Source of the DNA: Bacteroidetes bacterium HGW-Bacteroidetes-8
GTDB lineage: Bacteria; Bacteroidota; Bacteroidia; Bacteroidales; UBA932
Direction of reading: 5' to 3'
Length of the DNA stretch: 64,000 bases
Assembly: GCA_002840895.1 (NCBI GenBank)
Contig: PHCZ01000004.1
Location: forward strand, 62,001-126,000
Shown: one piece after another, positions 33,201 to 42,895 of the stretch
Position numbering within the stretch: position 1 is the first letter of the stretch
Layout of the letters: each line of letters begins with the position of its first letter
Position numbers and translations under genes: made by a program
The notes under the pieces: generated by a model
Told to the model about the DNA's origin: nothing
Seen by the model: the letters and a program-made list of their open reading frames with translations, nothing else
Database searches by the model: none

Positions 33201-33527
33201 TTAACGCGCACATTGCACACACAAACGGCTTTCCGGGCGTATGAGAAGTCGCCCCTCAGGGATGGGCTTTTTACATTTTACACAAATACCAAAATCTGAA
33301 TCATTCAACCTGTCCAAAACGTAAGACAATTGCTGCAAACGCTTTTTGGCTTCAAACAAGGCTGCATCATTGACACTTTTGTTATTGATGGCATCCATAC
33401 GCGATACCCGGCCTATCGCATCATCTGGTGCTACAGCTTGGGTCATGCCTTCATACAATTTGACTGCATTTTCAAGTTTATGAATCTCTTCAAACACTTT
33501 TTCTGTAAATGCTAATTTATCGATCAT
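33201..33527 (-). CDS. TraR/DksA-type zinc-finger protein
   Basis: A 108-residue protein: helical hairpin N-terminus, then DSDFGICVKCKKPIPEGRLLIRPESRLCVQCAR, the DksA C4 zinc finger and its preceding D-x-D-F-G turn. It would act in the RNA polymerase secondary channel. Short for DksA but typical of Bacteroidota TraR/DksA proteins. Confidence 0.87.
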   Translation of the reverse strand: MIDKLAFTEKVFEEIHKLENAVKLYEGMTQAVAPDDAIGRVSRMDAINNKSVNDAALFEAKKRLQQLSYVLDRLNDSDFGICVKCKKPIPEGRLLIRPESRLCVQCAR

Positions 33528-33554
33528 AAATTTTTATTTTAAAATTACTTAAAG

Positions 33555-34645
33555 TTACTTGGATTTTCGAACAACATAGGAATATAATTTTATCTCCCGG
33601 GTTTCAAATGCAGCTATCAAAATGGATAAATAATAGTTCCACTTTCGGTAAAATCGCATTTCACGATCTGTCCTGATCTTACCACTATGCTTTCTGAAAT
33701 TTTGCTGCCACGCAAGTAACGTCTTTACATAATTTGGGTTTAAATGCTCCATTTCTTCAAAACAAAATGCTTTTCAACCAATCCTATCGTTTGTGCCAAA
33801 CGGCGCAGTGGCCGATGCTTAGGTAAAACAAAATCATTTAAAAGGGCACTTTGATTGTTTCCGCTTTTTCCACTTGAGAATAAATCAAAAACCCCAATTC
33901 CGGTACGCTTAAGTTTAAAATCTACAGTCTCCATAAATGCTTTATAATTCATAACACCACCATCGTCATATTGCTGAAGGCTAACTATTTTATCAAAAAC
34001 TCCCTTTATTTCCCTTTGGTCTTTTAGTACTATTGTAATAGGCAATCCCTTACATAGCTTTGTGGCATAAGCATGTTGCTGTTGTGATTGGGTAACACCC
34101 ACTACTTTAACCCCATAATGTTTGGCTGCATAAAAAGCCAATCCTCCCCATCCACAACTCATATCCAATAAAGTCTCATCTTTCTTAAGTTGCAGTTGCT
34201 CACATACAGTAAGCAATCGTTGTTCCTGCGCTGTGTTTATATCTGATACACCCTGCCAATCACCACTTTGATAAAGCAAAAAACTCCCAAGCATCTTTTG
34301 ATAAAAAGGATAATCCGCTGCTTCACGATGCAAACAAGCCTGCAAATCTTCTTTTCCCGGAAAGCGCATAAATAAATTGTCTTGTAGTTCTAGGCTCCAC
34401 AAACGCACTTGTTGATTTGCCTGTTGTTCTACTTGATAATCAAAAACACGATTGAAAAAACGATCCAACCTTTTACATTCCCACCAACCTTCCACATAGC
34501 TCTCCCCTAAACCCCGGGCGCCATCTTTCAAAATGCGCCTGTAAAAATCAGGATGATAAACACGTATATCATAGGGCTTTTGACCCTCAATTGTAATTCC
34601 GGCTTGCTCCAATAAGTTTTCAATAATTTCTTTATAGGGGTTCAT
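33555..34645 (-). pseudogene. Cyclopropane-fatty-acid synthase-like gene, frameshifted
   Basis: Two frames together match CFA synthase. 33740-34645 carries the N-terminal part with YVEGWWECKRLDRF and the SAM-binding LDMSCGWGGLAFYAAKHYG. 33555-33752 carries the C-terminal NPNYVKTLLAWQQNF to RFYRKWNYYL. They join if one A/T is restored in the 4-base run at 33759-33762 (minus-strand TTTT), giving HFVFEEMEHLNP. Besides the frameshift, the family's E-H-V-G and H-T-I-G active-site segments are replaced (SLQQYDDGG, DLFSSG), so the protein was diverged before breaking. Confidence 0.75.
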
Positions 34646-34925
34646 AATTTATTTTTTTAGATGAATTCAAACGATTTACAGTTCAGATGTAAGCATACAC
34701 CCGATAATGCAAATCAAGTTTATAATAACAAAATAACAAATTGAACCCTTTTAGGGCGGAGTAAGGAAAGTAAAGCTCGGTAATTTGTAGAGTAAATTCG
34801 TCATATACTTAAACGTGTTCACAAATCTAATCTTTTTCATTGCTTTTTGGAAATGAAAAGCAAAAGAAGTTGCCCTTCCTTATAGCTAACTTCTTATATC
34901 TAAGATTTAGACACTTGTTAGCTAT
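34646..34925. other. Intergenic stretch without a recognised gene
   Basis: AT-rich, no convincing frame on either strand. GTTAGCTATAA (34917-34927) echoes TATAGCTAAC (34881-34890) as an inverted pair (TTAGCTATA/TATAGCTAA). Otherwise nothing seen. Confidence 0.4.
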
Positions 34926-34975
34926 AAAAAAATCCCAGATTGTAAATTCCGCCAAAACGGAAAGTATCTGGGATT
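34926..34975 (-). terminator. Intrinsic terminator of the SulP gene
   Basis: AATCCCAGAT (34931-34940) pairs with ATCTGGGATT (34966-34975), with an inner TTCCG/CGGAA stem. On the minus strand a run of seven T follows. It lies 21 bp after the SulP stop. Confidence 0.8.
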
Positions 34976-34995
34976 CCACAACAAAATAAATAAGT

Positions 34996-36525
34996 TTATA
35001 TTTTATCTGTAAGCACCTTATATGTTGGGTCTTCCATTACATTTACATCGATGATTTGTTCAGCATTTTTCAATAACTTTTTACAATCCGGGCTCAGGTG
35101 TTTTAAATGTACTGTTTTCCCTACTTTTAGATACCGCTCTGTAATTTTATTCAAAGCCTCAATGGCCGACATATCCACAACACGGCTTTCAGCAAAATCA
35201 ATAATAACCTCATCCGGGTCACTTAATACATCAAATTTTTCATTAAAAACAGCCACCGAACCAAAAAATAATGGACCCCATATTTCATAATGTTTAGCGC
35301 CATCTTCATCAATATACTTGCGGGCGCGAATGCGCTTGGCATTGTCCCACGCAAATACCAAAGCAGCAATTATAACCCCCACCAACACAGCCAGTGCCAA
35401 GTTGTGCAGTACCACGGTAACAAGCGTCACCAATACCATCACCAAAACATCAGATTTGGGCATCTTATTGAATGTTTTTACACTTGCCCATTCAAAAGTT
35501 CCTATGGCAACCATAATCATAAGTCCGGTAAGTGCAGCCATCGGTACTTGTTCTATCAAGCCGGAGCCAAACATTACAAAAACCAAGAGCATAACCGCTG
35601 CTACTATGCCCGCCAAACGGGCACGAGACCCTGAAGTGATGTTGATCAAACTTTGCCCTAGCATTGCACATCCGCCCATACCTGAAAACAAACCGGACAT
35701 AAAATTAGCAGCCCCCTGAGCCACAGCTTCCTTATTTCCACGACCGCGGGTTTCGGTAATTTCATCTATAATATTAAGCGTTAGCAAACTCTCTATAAGC
35801 CCCACCCCGGCAACTATTGCAGAATAAGGCAGTATAATCATAAATGTCTCCCAGGCAAAAGGCACTTGAGGAATGTGAAACGGTGGAAAACCCCCTTGTA
35901 TGGAGGCAATATCTCCAACTGTTTTGGTATTAATACCAAAAACCACAACCAATCCAAAAACCACCAATATCGCTATTAACGTTGCAGGTACTACTTTGGT
36001 AAGTTTGGGTAAACCCCATATAATAAACATCGTTAATAGGACAAGCCCTAATAAAATATAAAGTGCTTCACCGGTAAGCCAATTCCCACTGGGGTCTTTA
36101 AACTGGTCCAGTTGAGACATAAAGATAATAATCGCAAGTCCGTTTACAAATCCAAATATCACCGGGTGGGGCACCAATCGTATCAATTTACCCAAACGCA
36201 AAAATCCCGCTGCCATTTGAATAATACCTGCCAAGATAACTGCAGCAAAAACATATTCTACACCGTGTGATTGTGCTAATGCGATTATTACTACGGCAAT
36301 AGCACCGGTAGCTCCTGAAATCATTCCCGGTCTTCCACCAAATATGGCAGTAATCAGACCCACGACAAAGGCAGCATAAAGACCCGTAAGAGGTGATAGG
36401 CCGGCTATAAGTGAAAAGGCAACAGCTTCAGGTATTAAAGCAAGGGCTACAGTTAAGCCCGATAAAACTTCTGTTTTGTAATCTACTTTTTGTTTGAGAT
36501 CAAATAAATTTAAATACTTTTTCAT
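34996..36525 (-). CDS. SulP-family anion permease with STAS domain
   Basis: Start chosen at 36525 (MKKYLNLFDLKQKVDYKTEV), ten codons into the longest frame. About 509 residues. Twelve or so hydrophobic segments begin with SGLTVALALIPEAVAFSLIAGLSPLTGLY, the SulP signature. The C-terminal STAS domain includes VIIDFAESRVVDMSAIEALNKI. Transports sulfate, bicarbonate or a related anion across the inner membrane; the substrate cannot be read from sequence. Confidence 0.9.
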   Translation of the reverse strand: MKKYLNLFDLKQKVDYKTEVLSGLTVALALIPEAVAFSLIAGLSPLTGLYAAFVVGLITAIFGGRPGMISGATGAIAVVIIALAQSHGVEYVFAAVILAGIIQMAAGFLRLGKLIRLVPHPVIFGFVNGLAIIIFMSQLDQFKDPSGNWLTGEALYILLGLVLLTMFIIWGLPKLTKVVPATLIAILVVFGLVVVFGINTKTVGDIASIQGGFPPFHIPQVPFAWETFMIILPYSAIVAGVGLIESLLTLNIIDEITETRGRGNKEAVAQGAANFMSGLFSGMGGCAMLGQSLINITSGSRARLAGIVAAVMLLVFVMFGSGLIEQVPMAALTGLMIMVAIGTFEWASVKTFNKMPKSDVLVMVLVTLVTVVLHNLALAVLVGVIIAALVFAWDNAKRIRARKYIDEDGAKHYEIWGPLFFGSVAVFNEKFDVLSDPDEVIIDFAESRVVDMSAIEALNKITERYLKVGKTVHLKHLSPDCKKLLKNAEQIIDVNVMEDPTYKVLTDKI

Positions 36526-36555
36526 TGAATTTTTTTTAATAAAATGTAAGGACAA

Positions 36556-37200
36556 TTAAGTAGCCTCAATTGTCTGTTATAAATGGTATAAAAGTGTGTA
36601 GGAGATACCTTTACCTAGGGCGGGGTAAGCTGTGTAAATTGATATGAAGAGGTAATGATTTTCATCTTAAGCGCGCAAAAATAGTGTTATTTTACGGATA
36701 GGAAACCTTTTTTTTGATGTTTTTTATATCAATAAATTGTTAGCAAAACTTTACTTAAATTTTTATAAGATCAATATTTTTGTGCATACCCATTTCCTAA
36801 TTAAATACTTTTAAAATTAATATACAATAGATACAGCTTAACTAATCTCATCCGTACAACTCCCCACAACCCAAAACCCAGATTTTTTTGAAAACGAAAG
36901 TACAGTTTTGATAAAGTGGTGTTTTCAAAAAAAGCCTCAGTCTTTTGGGTTGTTCCGCGCGCCACACTTCTGTGGTTTTTTGCGTCACGATTTTTGCCCC
37001 ACCGCAAATGCAGCACATTGCGCCATTGCGATTAACGGTCATTGCGAACGTAGAGAAGCAATCCCGCAATGCCACAAAGAGCTGCCCAACCGCACAAGCA
37101 AAAAATCCCGCCACAAAAAACCACCCCAAGCTATATTTACATAACGGCTAGTTTTAATTCAAAAAAAATGCAACTATATTTTTAAGCGGTAATTTTTTTT
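36556..37200. other. Gene-free stretch with dispersed repeats
   Basis: The frames here are short and compositionally repetitive. GCGCGCC to TTTTTTGCG (36957-36986) followed by CACGATTTTTGCCCC (36988-37002) matches a block at 29698-29766. GGTCATTGCGAACG with AGAAGCAATCCC (37027-37064) is of the GTCATTGCGAGG-type repeat common in many bacterial genomes. No gene supported. Confidence 0.55.
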
Positions 37201-37223
37201 GAAGTTAAAACTCCATTATGTAA

Positions 37224-37616
37224 AATAGCCCCTAAGCCTACGCGCTAATTTGAACTAAAATCAAAAATAGGGGCTATTCACGAGTACCAATAAAAAACAA
37301 ACAACTAGGTCACGAGCTAAATAGCCGCTCACCAGCCGCACAGCATCGTTAGTTTAATAACATTCATCAATAACCGAAAGGAGTGGAATAGATTCGTGAG
37401 TTAAAAAAACTCATCAATGCATTCCCGTTCACGTCGTTTAAACCCGCCCACCCCATTCAGCGGTTTCAGAAATGGGCAATGCATCACAACACCATAAATG
37501 TGCAAAAGGCAGGTGCAATGCGTTTACATAATAAAAAGTATCAAATAGGGATACTTATACATTTAAAACCAGTAGTTGCACCAGCCTTTAGCACCGCTTA
37601 GAAAGAGTGCTTTTTT
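37224..37616 (+). ncRNA. Putative structured non-coding RNA ending in a terminator
   Basis: Successive perfect or near-perfect stems: AATAGCCCCTA/TAGGGGCTATT (37224-37234 with 37268-37278); TGAGTT/AACTCA (37397-37402 with 37408-37413); ATGCATT/AATGCAT (37417-37423 with 37478-37484) enclosing CCCATT/AATGGG; GGCAGGTGCAA/TTGCACCAGCC (37508-37518 with 37576-37586, one mismatch). A terminator follows: AGCAC/GTGCT with TTTTTT (37590-37616). No convincing open frame. It does not show tmRNA, RNase P or 6S signatures I know. Boundaries are guesses. Confidence 0.4.
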
Positions 37617-37706
37617 AAAAACCTTTCAATACTTCAAAACCCTCAATCCCACAACGGCCGGCAACACACACGCTAGCAAAATTCTAATAGCATATTCGAT
37701 ACTACT

Positions 37707-37731
37707 CCCCCTCTCTCTTTAGGAGAGGGGG
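37707..37731. repeat. CCCCCTCTC/GAGAGGGGG hairpin repeat
   Basis: Nine-bp perfect stem followed by CAGGGGGGTGAGG. Sequences of this type (CCCCCTCTCC-GAGAGGGGG-GGGGGTGAGG) are scattered through Bacteroidota genomes. A diverged relative may be present at 49610-49650. Confidence 0.55.
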
Positions 37732-37914
37732 CAGGGGGGTGAGGACCGTGCGCGCCGCCAGCCTCAAACCTCAAATAATTGAAAATATCGTGTTCCCTAA
37801 ATTTAAAAAAGCACCCTTTCCAAACACCATTCAGTACTTTCAACACCAAGCATTGCCCATTTCTGAGCGAGCAGTCCCGGGTTACAAAAAACAAAAAGTT
37901 AAATCCTATAAAAC

Positions 37915-37947
37915 TTGGAAATATTCCAAAAATACCACCTAATTTTG
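37915..37947 (+). promoter_or_regulatory. umuDC promoter with overlapping palindromic operator
   Basis: TTGGAAATATTCCAA (37915-37929) is a perfect palindrome (6-bp arms, 3-bp spacer). Its TTGG also forms the -33 element, followed at near-standard spacing by the -7 box TAATTTTG (37940-37947). The ATG at 37952 lies only 4 bp after the -7 box, so the transcript would be leaderless or nearly so. A LexA-type or UmuD-linked repressor could bind the palindrome. Confidence 0.6.
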
Positions 37948-37951
37948 TAGT

Positions 37952-38401
37952 ATGAATCTCAGAAAACTGCAACATAAAAACCCACTCACTTTCTACAACG
38001 CTTCCGTTTCTTGCGAAGTCGAAATACCATTAGTATTCAGTAAAGTAAGCGCAGGGTTCCCATCACCTGCAGATGATTTTCTGGACATCAACATCGACCT
38101 CAACAAACACCTGGTTAAAAACCAATACACAACATTCTTTGTCAAAGTCTCCGGCAACTCCATGCAAGATGTCGGCATAAGCGATGGTGATATCCTCATT
38201 GTAGATAAAAGCCTGGATCCGGCAAACAACAAAATAGCCGTTTGCTTCATTGATGGCGAATTCACAGTCAAACGCATCAAAGTAGAAAAAGACTGCGTCT
38301 GGCTCGTAGCCGAAAACCCAGACTACAAACCCATCAAAGTAACCGATGAAAACGAACTCCTTATCTGGGGAATAGTCATCAACGTCATAAAATATCTCTA
38401 A
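37952..38401 (+). CDS. umuD: UmuD-like S24 self-cleaving peptidase
   Basis: A 149-residue protein. Cleavage site A34-G35 in VSAGFPSPA, nucleophile S70 in [10 protein letters not shown] and general-base K107 in FTVKRI are spaced as in E. coli UmuD (24-25, 60, 97). On RecA stimulation it cleaves itself and activates the Y-family polymerase encoded next. The stop overlaps the umuC start (TAATG). Confidence 0.92.
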   Translation: MNLRKLQHKNPLTFYNASVSCEVEIPLVFSKVSAGFPSPADDFLDINIDLNKHLVKNQYTTFFVKVSGNSMQDVGISDGDILIVDKSLDPANNKIAVCFIDGEFTVKRIKVEKDCVWLVAENPDYKPIKVTDENELLIWGIVINVIKYL

Positions 38402-39666
38402 TGTTTGCACTGGTGGATTGCAATAACTTCTATGCCTCCTGTGAGCGTGTCTTTAACCCTGGCCTCAACGGCAAACCCGTTGTGGTCCTGTCCAACAACG
38501 ACGGTTGTGTCATTGCCCGTTCCAACGAGGCCAAAGCCTTAGGTATTCCAATGGGAGCACCGGCATTTGAATATAAAAAGACATTCGAGCAACACAATAT
38601 CAACGTATTCTCATCCAATTACGCCCTCTATGGCGATATGAGCAACCGCGTGATGAACCTACTCAGAGAATTCACACCCGATATCGAAATCTACAGTATC
38701 GACGAAGCCTTCCTGCAGTTCAATGGATTCGAAAAATTTGACCTCCATGACATCGGCCTCCAAATGAAAAAAGGAGTCACCCAAGGCACTGGCATTCCCA
38801 TCAGCATCGGATTTGCACCCTCCAAAGCCTTGGCAAAAGTAGCCAACAAAATCGCCAAAAAGTTTGACAAACAAACCAACGGCGTACACCTCATAGACAC
38901 CGATGAAAAAAGAATCAAAGCACTCAAATGGCTCCCCATTGAAGATGTATGGGGCATAGGCCGGCAACACGCCAAAAGACTCAAAGCAAAAAACATCCAC
39001 AACGCCTGGCAATTCACCCAACTTCCTGACGACTGGGTCCGTAAAAATATGGCTGTGGTAGGCCTCAGATTAAAACACGACCTCGAAGGAAAACCAACAC
39101 TCCCCCTCGAAGTTAAAAACCCCAAAAAGATGATCGCCACCACACGCTCCTTTGAAAAGATGTACACAGAGTTCAATGATATAAAAGAAAGAGTATCCAC
39201 CTTTGCCGTTTCCTGCGCCGAAAAACTTCGCCGTCAAGATTCACACTGCAACCTTATAATGGTATTCCTTCACACCAACGGCTTCCGGAAAGATCTCCCC
39301 CAATACGGTCGCAACATCGTCATCAACACCCATTATCCAACCAATTCAAGCATAGACCTCATCAAATACGCTCAGGCAGGCCTCAAAGTCATTTACAAAC
39401 CCGGTTACCACTACAAAAAAGCCGGTGTTATTGTTATGGGCCTGTCACCCACTAACCAAAAACAACTCTCCCTCTTCACAGAAAGCAACCCCAAACACGA
39501 GCCTATAATGCAAATCGTTGACCGCCTTAACAAAGCCTACGGCAACAACAAAATCAAATTCGGCAGCCAATCCCTCGGCCGCCAGTGGAAAATGAAACAA
39601 GAACGCCTCTCCCCGCGCTACACCACAAATATTCTTGAAATACCAACAGCTTGCTGTAAACAATAG
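38401..39666 (+). CDS. umuC: UmuC-like Y-family DNA polymerase
   Basis: A 421-residue protein: [18 protein letters not shown] (catalytic D6 and steric-gate region), [19 protein letters not shown], and [10 protein letters not shown] with the catalytic D-E pair; then the thumb helix-hairpin-helix [20 protein letters not shown] and a little-finger domain. A short QKQLSLF-like motif (about 356-362) would bind the beta clamp. Error-prone translesion synthesis after DNA damage. Confidence 0.93.
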   Translation: MFALVDCNNFYASCERVFNPGLNGKPVVVLSNNDGCVIARSNEAKALGIPMGAPAFEYKKTFEQHNINVFSSNYALYGDMSNRVMNLLREFTPDIEIYSIDEAFLQFNGFEKFDLHDIGLQMKKGVTQGTGIPISIGFAPSKALAKVANKIAKKFDKQTNGVHLIDTDEKRIKALKWLPIEDVWGIGRQHAKRLKAKNIHNAWQFTQLPDDWVRKNMAVVGLRLKHDLEGKPTLPLEVKNPKKMIATTRSFEKMYTEFNDIKERVSTFAVSCAEKLRRQDSHCNLIMVFLHTNGFRKDLPQYGRNIVINTHYPTNSSIDLIKYAQAGLKVIYKPGYHYKKAGVIVMGLSPTNQKQLSLFTESNPKHEPIMQIVDRLNKAYGNNKIKFGSQSLGRQWKMKQERLSPRYTTNILEIPTACCKQ

Positions 39667-39712
39667 ATTAAAATTTGTATTTTAGTTTACTACTAAAAAT
39701 AAAGTTCAAATT

Positions 39713-39916
39713 ATGGGAACATCATTATGGAAAGTAACAGCATTGCGTGATAATTCAAAATTAAAAAAAGGAATGTCAGCAGAAATATTTCAAGCAAATA
39801 GCGTTAATAAACCATCTCAAAGAGTCATTTGCGAAAACTTAAATTCAAAATACGGTACTAGCATTAGTGAAGGGAGTTGTGGTTTAACAAATTTTGATAT
39901 TATTAAACTCAGTTAA
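39713..39916 (+). CDS. Small hypothetical protein
   Basis: A 67-residue protein (MGTSLWKVTALRDNSKLKKG start, ending LTNFDIIKLS). The layout resembles short Bacteroidota proteins of unknown role, but I cannot name a family. It follows umuC by 46 bp on the same strand. Confidence 0.55.
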   Translation: MGTSLWKVTALRDNSKLKKGMSAEIFQANSVNKPSQRVICENLNSKYGTSISEGSCGLTNFDIIKLS

Positions 39917-39972
39917 AAATAACTAATATTCAAAAAACCAATCGTGGTGTTCCATAATTAAGAAATATAATA

Positions 39973-40578
39973 ATGCCGAATCCTATTCAATCCTTTATAA
40001 GATTAATCCTTGACAACAACATTTTATCGATGCCTATGATTGAATGGTGGCTTTTAAAATATTCAGATCATTACAAAAGTGCTTATGATTTTTTTTATAA
40101 TCAAAACTTATATGAAATAGAGGAAGGTTCGGTTATGCGTCTTAATCTATTTGGAAAACCTACTGACCAAAAAAAGTTTCTAGAATTGTATGAAGCACTG
40201 GATAAGGTTTCAGGTTATCATAGAAATGAAGCATATTTTGAGCAAGAAATGGTCGATTACAATAAAATTAAGAAGTCGCAGTCTGATTTAAAAAAATGGG
40301 TTATAAAAAATGAGTATTTAGGAGCTGACAAGTATGTTTGTTTTTTTGTCGACTATTTAGATTATGATAAAAATAATGAAGAAGAACATTTAAGTGTTTT
40401 TGTTTTGCCTTTTAAAGAACTCGACATCTACATTGACCGACAATACTTCAAAAATACGATTGAATTTTTAGAAATATTTAATGAACTCTTTTGGAGTCAA
40501 GAAATTTATCCCGAAAGTCCAATATTACAAAGTATAAATTTAGAAATGAACACAAATAGAGTTATTCCAAATGAATAA
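39973..40578 (+). CDS. Hypothetical protein
   Basis: A 201-residue soluble acidic protein with many aromatic residues and no recognisable motif. More AT-rich than umuC upstream and the SRAP gene downstream, which suggests recent acquisition. Confidence 0.5.
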   Translation: MPNPIQSFIRLILDNNILSMPMIEWWLLKYSDHYKSAYDFFYNQNLYEIEEGSVMRLNLFGKPTDQKKFLELYEALDKVSGYHRNEAYFEQEMVDYNKIKKSQSDLKKWVIKNEYLGADKYVCFFVDYLDYDKNNEEEHLSVFVLPFKELDIYIDRQYFKNTIEFLEIFNELFWSQEIYPESPILQSINLEMNTNRVIPNE

Positions 40579-40760
40579 ACTTTCACCTATGTAATATTGC
40601 ATTAATAAATATCATTAACACAGACTATCTCAATTGGAACAATTAATTAAATTTAAAATTCGTAATTTAGTTCTCATATCAGTGAAAAATATTAATATCG
40701 TTGATTGTCTTAATACCTTAAAAATTAATTGATATTTAGTATAGAAAAAGTTATCTAAAA

Positions 40761-41699
40761 ATGGAACAAGTAAATTTTTATATAATAATTAATGACAGAT
40801 ATTTCAGGCACGAATATGAATCTGATGACTATCATTTAGAAAAGGTATTTTCAAAAGACAAAATTATAGAAATTATTGACGATTTCAATGACACTTCATT
40901 TCTTCAAACACAACTTATAATAACTAATGATAAAGAATTGTTGTCTAAATATTTGATAACCATTAATGAAGATGAGTTTAAAATGCTATGTCTCTTAGAT
41001 AATTTTGACAAGAAGAATATCCGTATTAATTCTGCTTTTTTTAAATCTTACAACAAGCAAGCTTTTGAATACTATTTGAAAATAAAGGAAGACCAAATAA
41101 TATCAGCGAGTATGGATTTTAGAAGTGAAACTAGCTATCCATACGATCACGACCCATCTATTGGAATTACATCCACTTACCTTAATGGATGGATAGAAAA
41201 CAAAGAGTTTTCATACTTTGAAACACCTCAAAGATATTTAAATGAGGAACAAACAAACAAAGAATTCTATTTAAAAGATATAAAAAAAGGTAATTTAGAA
41301 ACCTTAAATAGTCTTATAAATATAAATATCCTTGATATTGGAAAAGATGATAACTTTCCAAGTATCAATTGGGAATTAAGAAAAGGATTACTTAGGTACT
41401 TTGATAAAGTTTCTTCTAAACGTCTTTATATTTCACAATACCACTTAGATGCACTTTCAAAAGACAATGATTTAGTTCTTACTATTGATACACAATTAGA
41501 TCCAAACCACTACATTGAATATTATGTAACTGGTATTGAAAATATTGATGAACAAGAATCCGATTTTAAAACTCAGACAAATTTTGATGAGACAGATTCA
41601 CCAAAATATGATAAATACAATGGTGTATACGGTTTAGACGACAATACAATTGATAGTGCTTTCGAAGGTGACCCTGAAAATTATTGGAATATTGATTAG
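40761..41699 (+). CDS. Hypothetical acidic protein
   Basis: A 312-residue soluble protein, rich in D, E, N and K, with no recognised domain. The C-terminal 60 residues are strongly acidic. Like the preceding gene it is AT-rich and wedged between SOS genes. It might be an immunity-like protein, but nothing proves that. Confidence 0.5.
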   Translation: MEQVNFYIIINDRYFRHEYESDDYHLEKVFSKDKIIEIIDDFNDTSFLQTQLIITNDKELLSKYLITINEDEFKMLCLLDNFDKKNIRINSAFFKSYNKQAFEYYLKIKEDQIISASMDFRSETSYPYDHDPSIGITSTYLNGWIENKEFSYFETPQRYLNEEQTNKEFYLKDIKKGNLETLNSLININILDIGKDDNFPSINWELRKGLLRYFDKVSSKRLYISQYHLDALSKDNDLVLTIDTQLDPNHYIEYYVTGIENIDEQESDFKTQTNFDETDSPKYDKYNGVYGLDDNTIDSAFEGDPENYWNID

Positions 41700-41877
41700 A
41701 TGCTTTTTAGTTTAAAGATAAATTTGAATTTAAATTATCCACAAAGAAAACCAATCAGGGTATGCAATCACTTCACGTTTTATTAAATCTTATTTTACAT
41801 TACTGTATAGTTTTATTGCCTTTAAAAATCACTGTTTTTAAATAATCTTCAACTCGTAAAAACAAAACACAACCGCC

Positions 41878-42615
41878 ATGTGCTTCCACACCTCCCAAAC
41901 CAAAAAAGTCACAAAACTTGAAAATCGCTTTAAAGCAAGCCTCCACGACGATGATGCACGCGATGCCTATGATATCCCCTCATACCATTTAAACGGCTTT
42001 GCTCACCCCAATATGCTCATCATCCCCCAGGAAGAACCTGCAGCATTGGTAGAAGGCAAATGGGGTATAGTCCCTCAAAACAAAAAACCAGAAGAAGTTA
42101 GTGATTATTATAAAAAAGGCGTTCGCTATGGTGGTGGTTTAAATGCACAATCAGAAAAGCTGTTCAACCATTTCATTTATAAACACGTGGCACATTCCCG
42201 GCGTTGCTTAATCCCAGTTACCGGTTTTTTTGAGCCTCATGAAGCGAAAGGGGATAAATATCCCTTTTACATTTCCCGAAAAGATAACGATGCCTTTGCT
42301 TTGGCAGGTATCTATACACTAATAGATGGAATGCCAACATTTTCAATCTTAACGAAGACTGCATCCCCGCTATTTGAAAAAATTCACAATACTAAAAATA
42401 TAAAAAGGCAACCTGTTCTAATCCCCACATTAAACGAGCAAAACTGGTTAGCAGACAACCTCAATGATAAGGATATTCAACACCTCATCAACGCTCAATA
42501 CCCCGAAGAAGAACTCAATCCATACACAGTAAGCAAAGACCTCTTCAGCCCAAAAATTCACAGCGATGTAAAGTCTATCTTAGAAAAAGTAGATTACGAA
42601 AACGTCTCAATCTAA
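41878..42615 (+). CDS. SRAP (YedK/HMCES-type) abasic-site shield protein
   Basis: A 245-residue SRAP protein: catalytic C2 after the initiator Met, LNAQSEKLF, RRCLIPVTGFFEPHE with the active Glu, and a late RQPVLIP. These proteins crosslink to abasic sites in single-stranded DNA through Cys2. The location near umuDC fits the SOS-response-associated annotation. Confidence 0.88.
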   Translation: MCFHTSQTKKVTKLENRFKASLHDDDARDAYDIPSYHLNGFAHPNMLIIPQEEPAALVEGKWGIVPQNKKPEEVSDYYKKGVRYGGGLNAQSEKLFNHFIYKHVAHSRRCLIPVTGFFEPHEAKGDKYPFYISRKDNDAFALAGIYTLIDGMPTFSILTKTASPLFEKIHNTKNIKRQPVLIPTLNEQNWLADNLNDKDIQHLINAQYPEEELNPYTVSKDLFSPKIHSDVKSILEKVDYENVSI

Positions 42616-42676
42616 TCCCCGCGAACGTGTCCGCTGAAAGTTTACTTAAGGAATAATGTATAAGGATAAATCGCTA

Positions 42677-42895
42677 CTATAAATATCCCTTCTTTGATAG
42701 TATCACAAAAAGATGAACAATATTATGAGCGCCAAATTCTTTTCTTAATTTCTTAAGCTCTTTTTCAATCATACTTACACTGTTAGGTAAAATTTCTCTT
42801 TCTTTTAGATACTCAGAAACCTCAGCTTGAGTATATCCAACGGCCATTTTCTTAACTATCATTTTTTGAATCCTGTTCATAAATCTAAAATACAT
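42677..42895 (-). CDS. Small LuxR-type HTH protein
   Basis: A 72-residue protein that is essentially one HTH: IVKKMAVGYTQAEVSEYLKEREI, then SVSMIEKELKKLRKEFGAHNIVHLFVILSKKGYL, matching the LuxR-family recognition end. There is no receiver domain. Possibly a stand-alone regulator. Confidence 0.65.
   Translation of the reverse strand: MYFRFMNRIQKMIVKKMAVGYTQAEVSEYLKEREILPNSVSMIEKELKKLRKEFGAHNIVHLFVILSKKGYL

Noticed and set aside
35290-35719. Plus-strand frames of 114 and 133 residues
   Set aside because: Antisense shadows of the SulP gene.
36801-37151. Several 68-93-residue frames on both strands
   Set aside because: They overlap each other inside dispersed repeats; none has a ribosome site or protein-like composition.
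37224-37616. tmRNA, RNase P RNA or 6S RNA
   Set aside because: No tag-encoding frame with tRNA-like ends, no RNase P core motif and no 6S-type bulge could be recognised.
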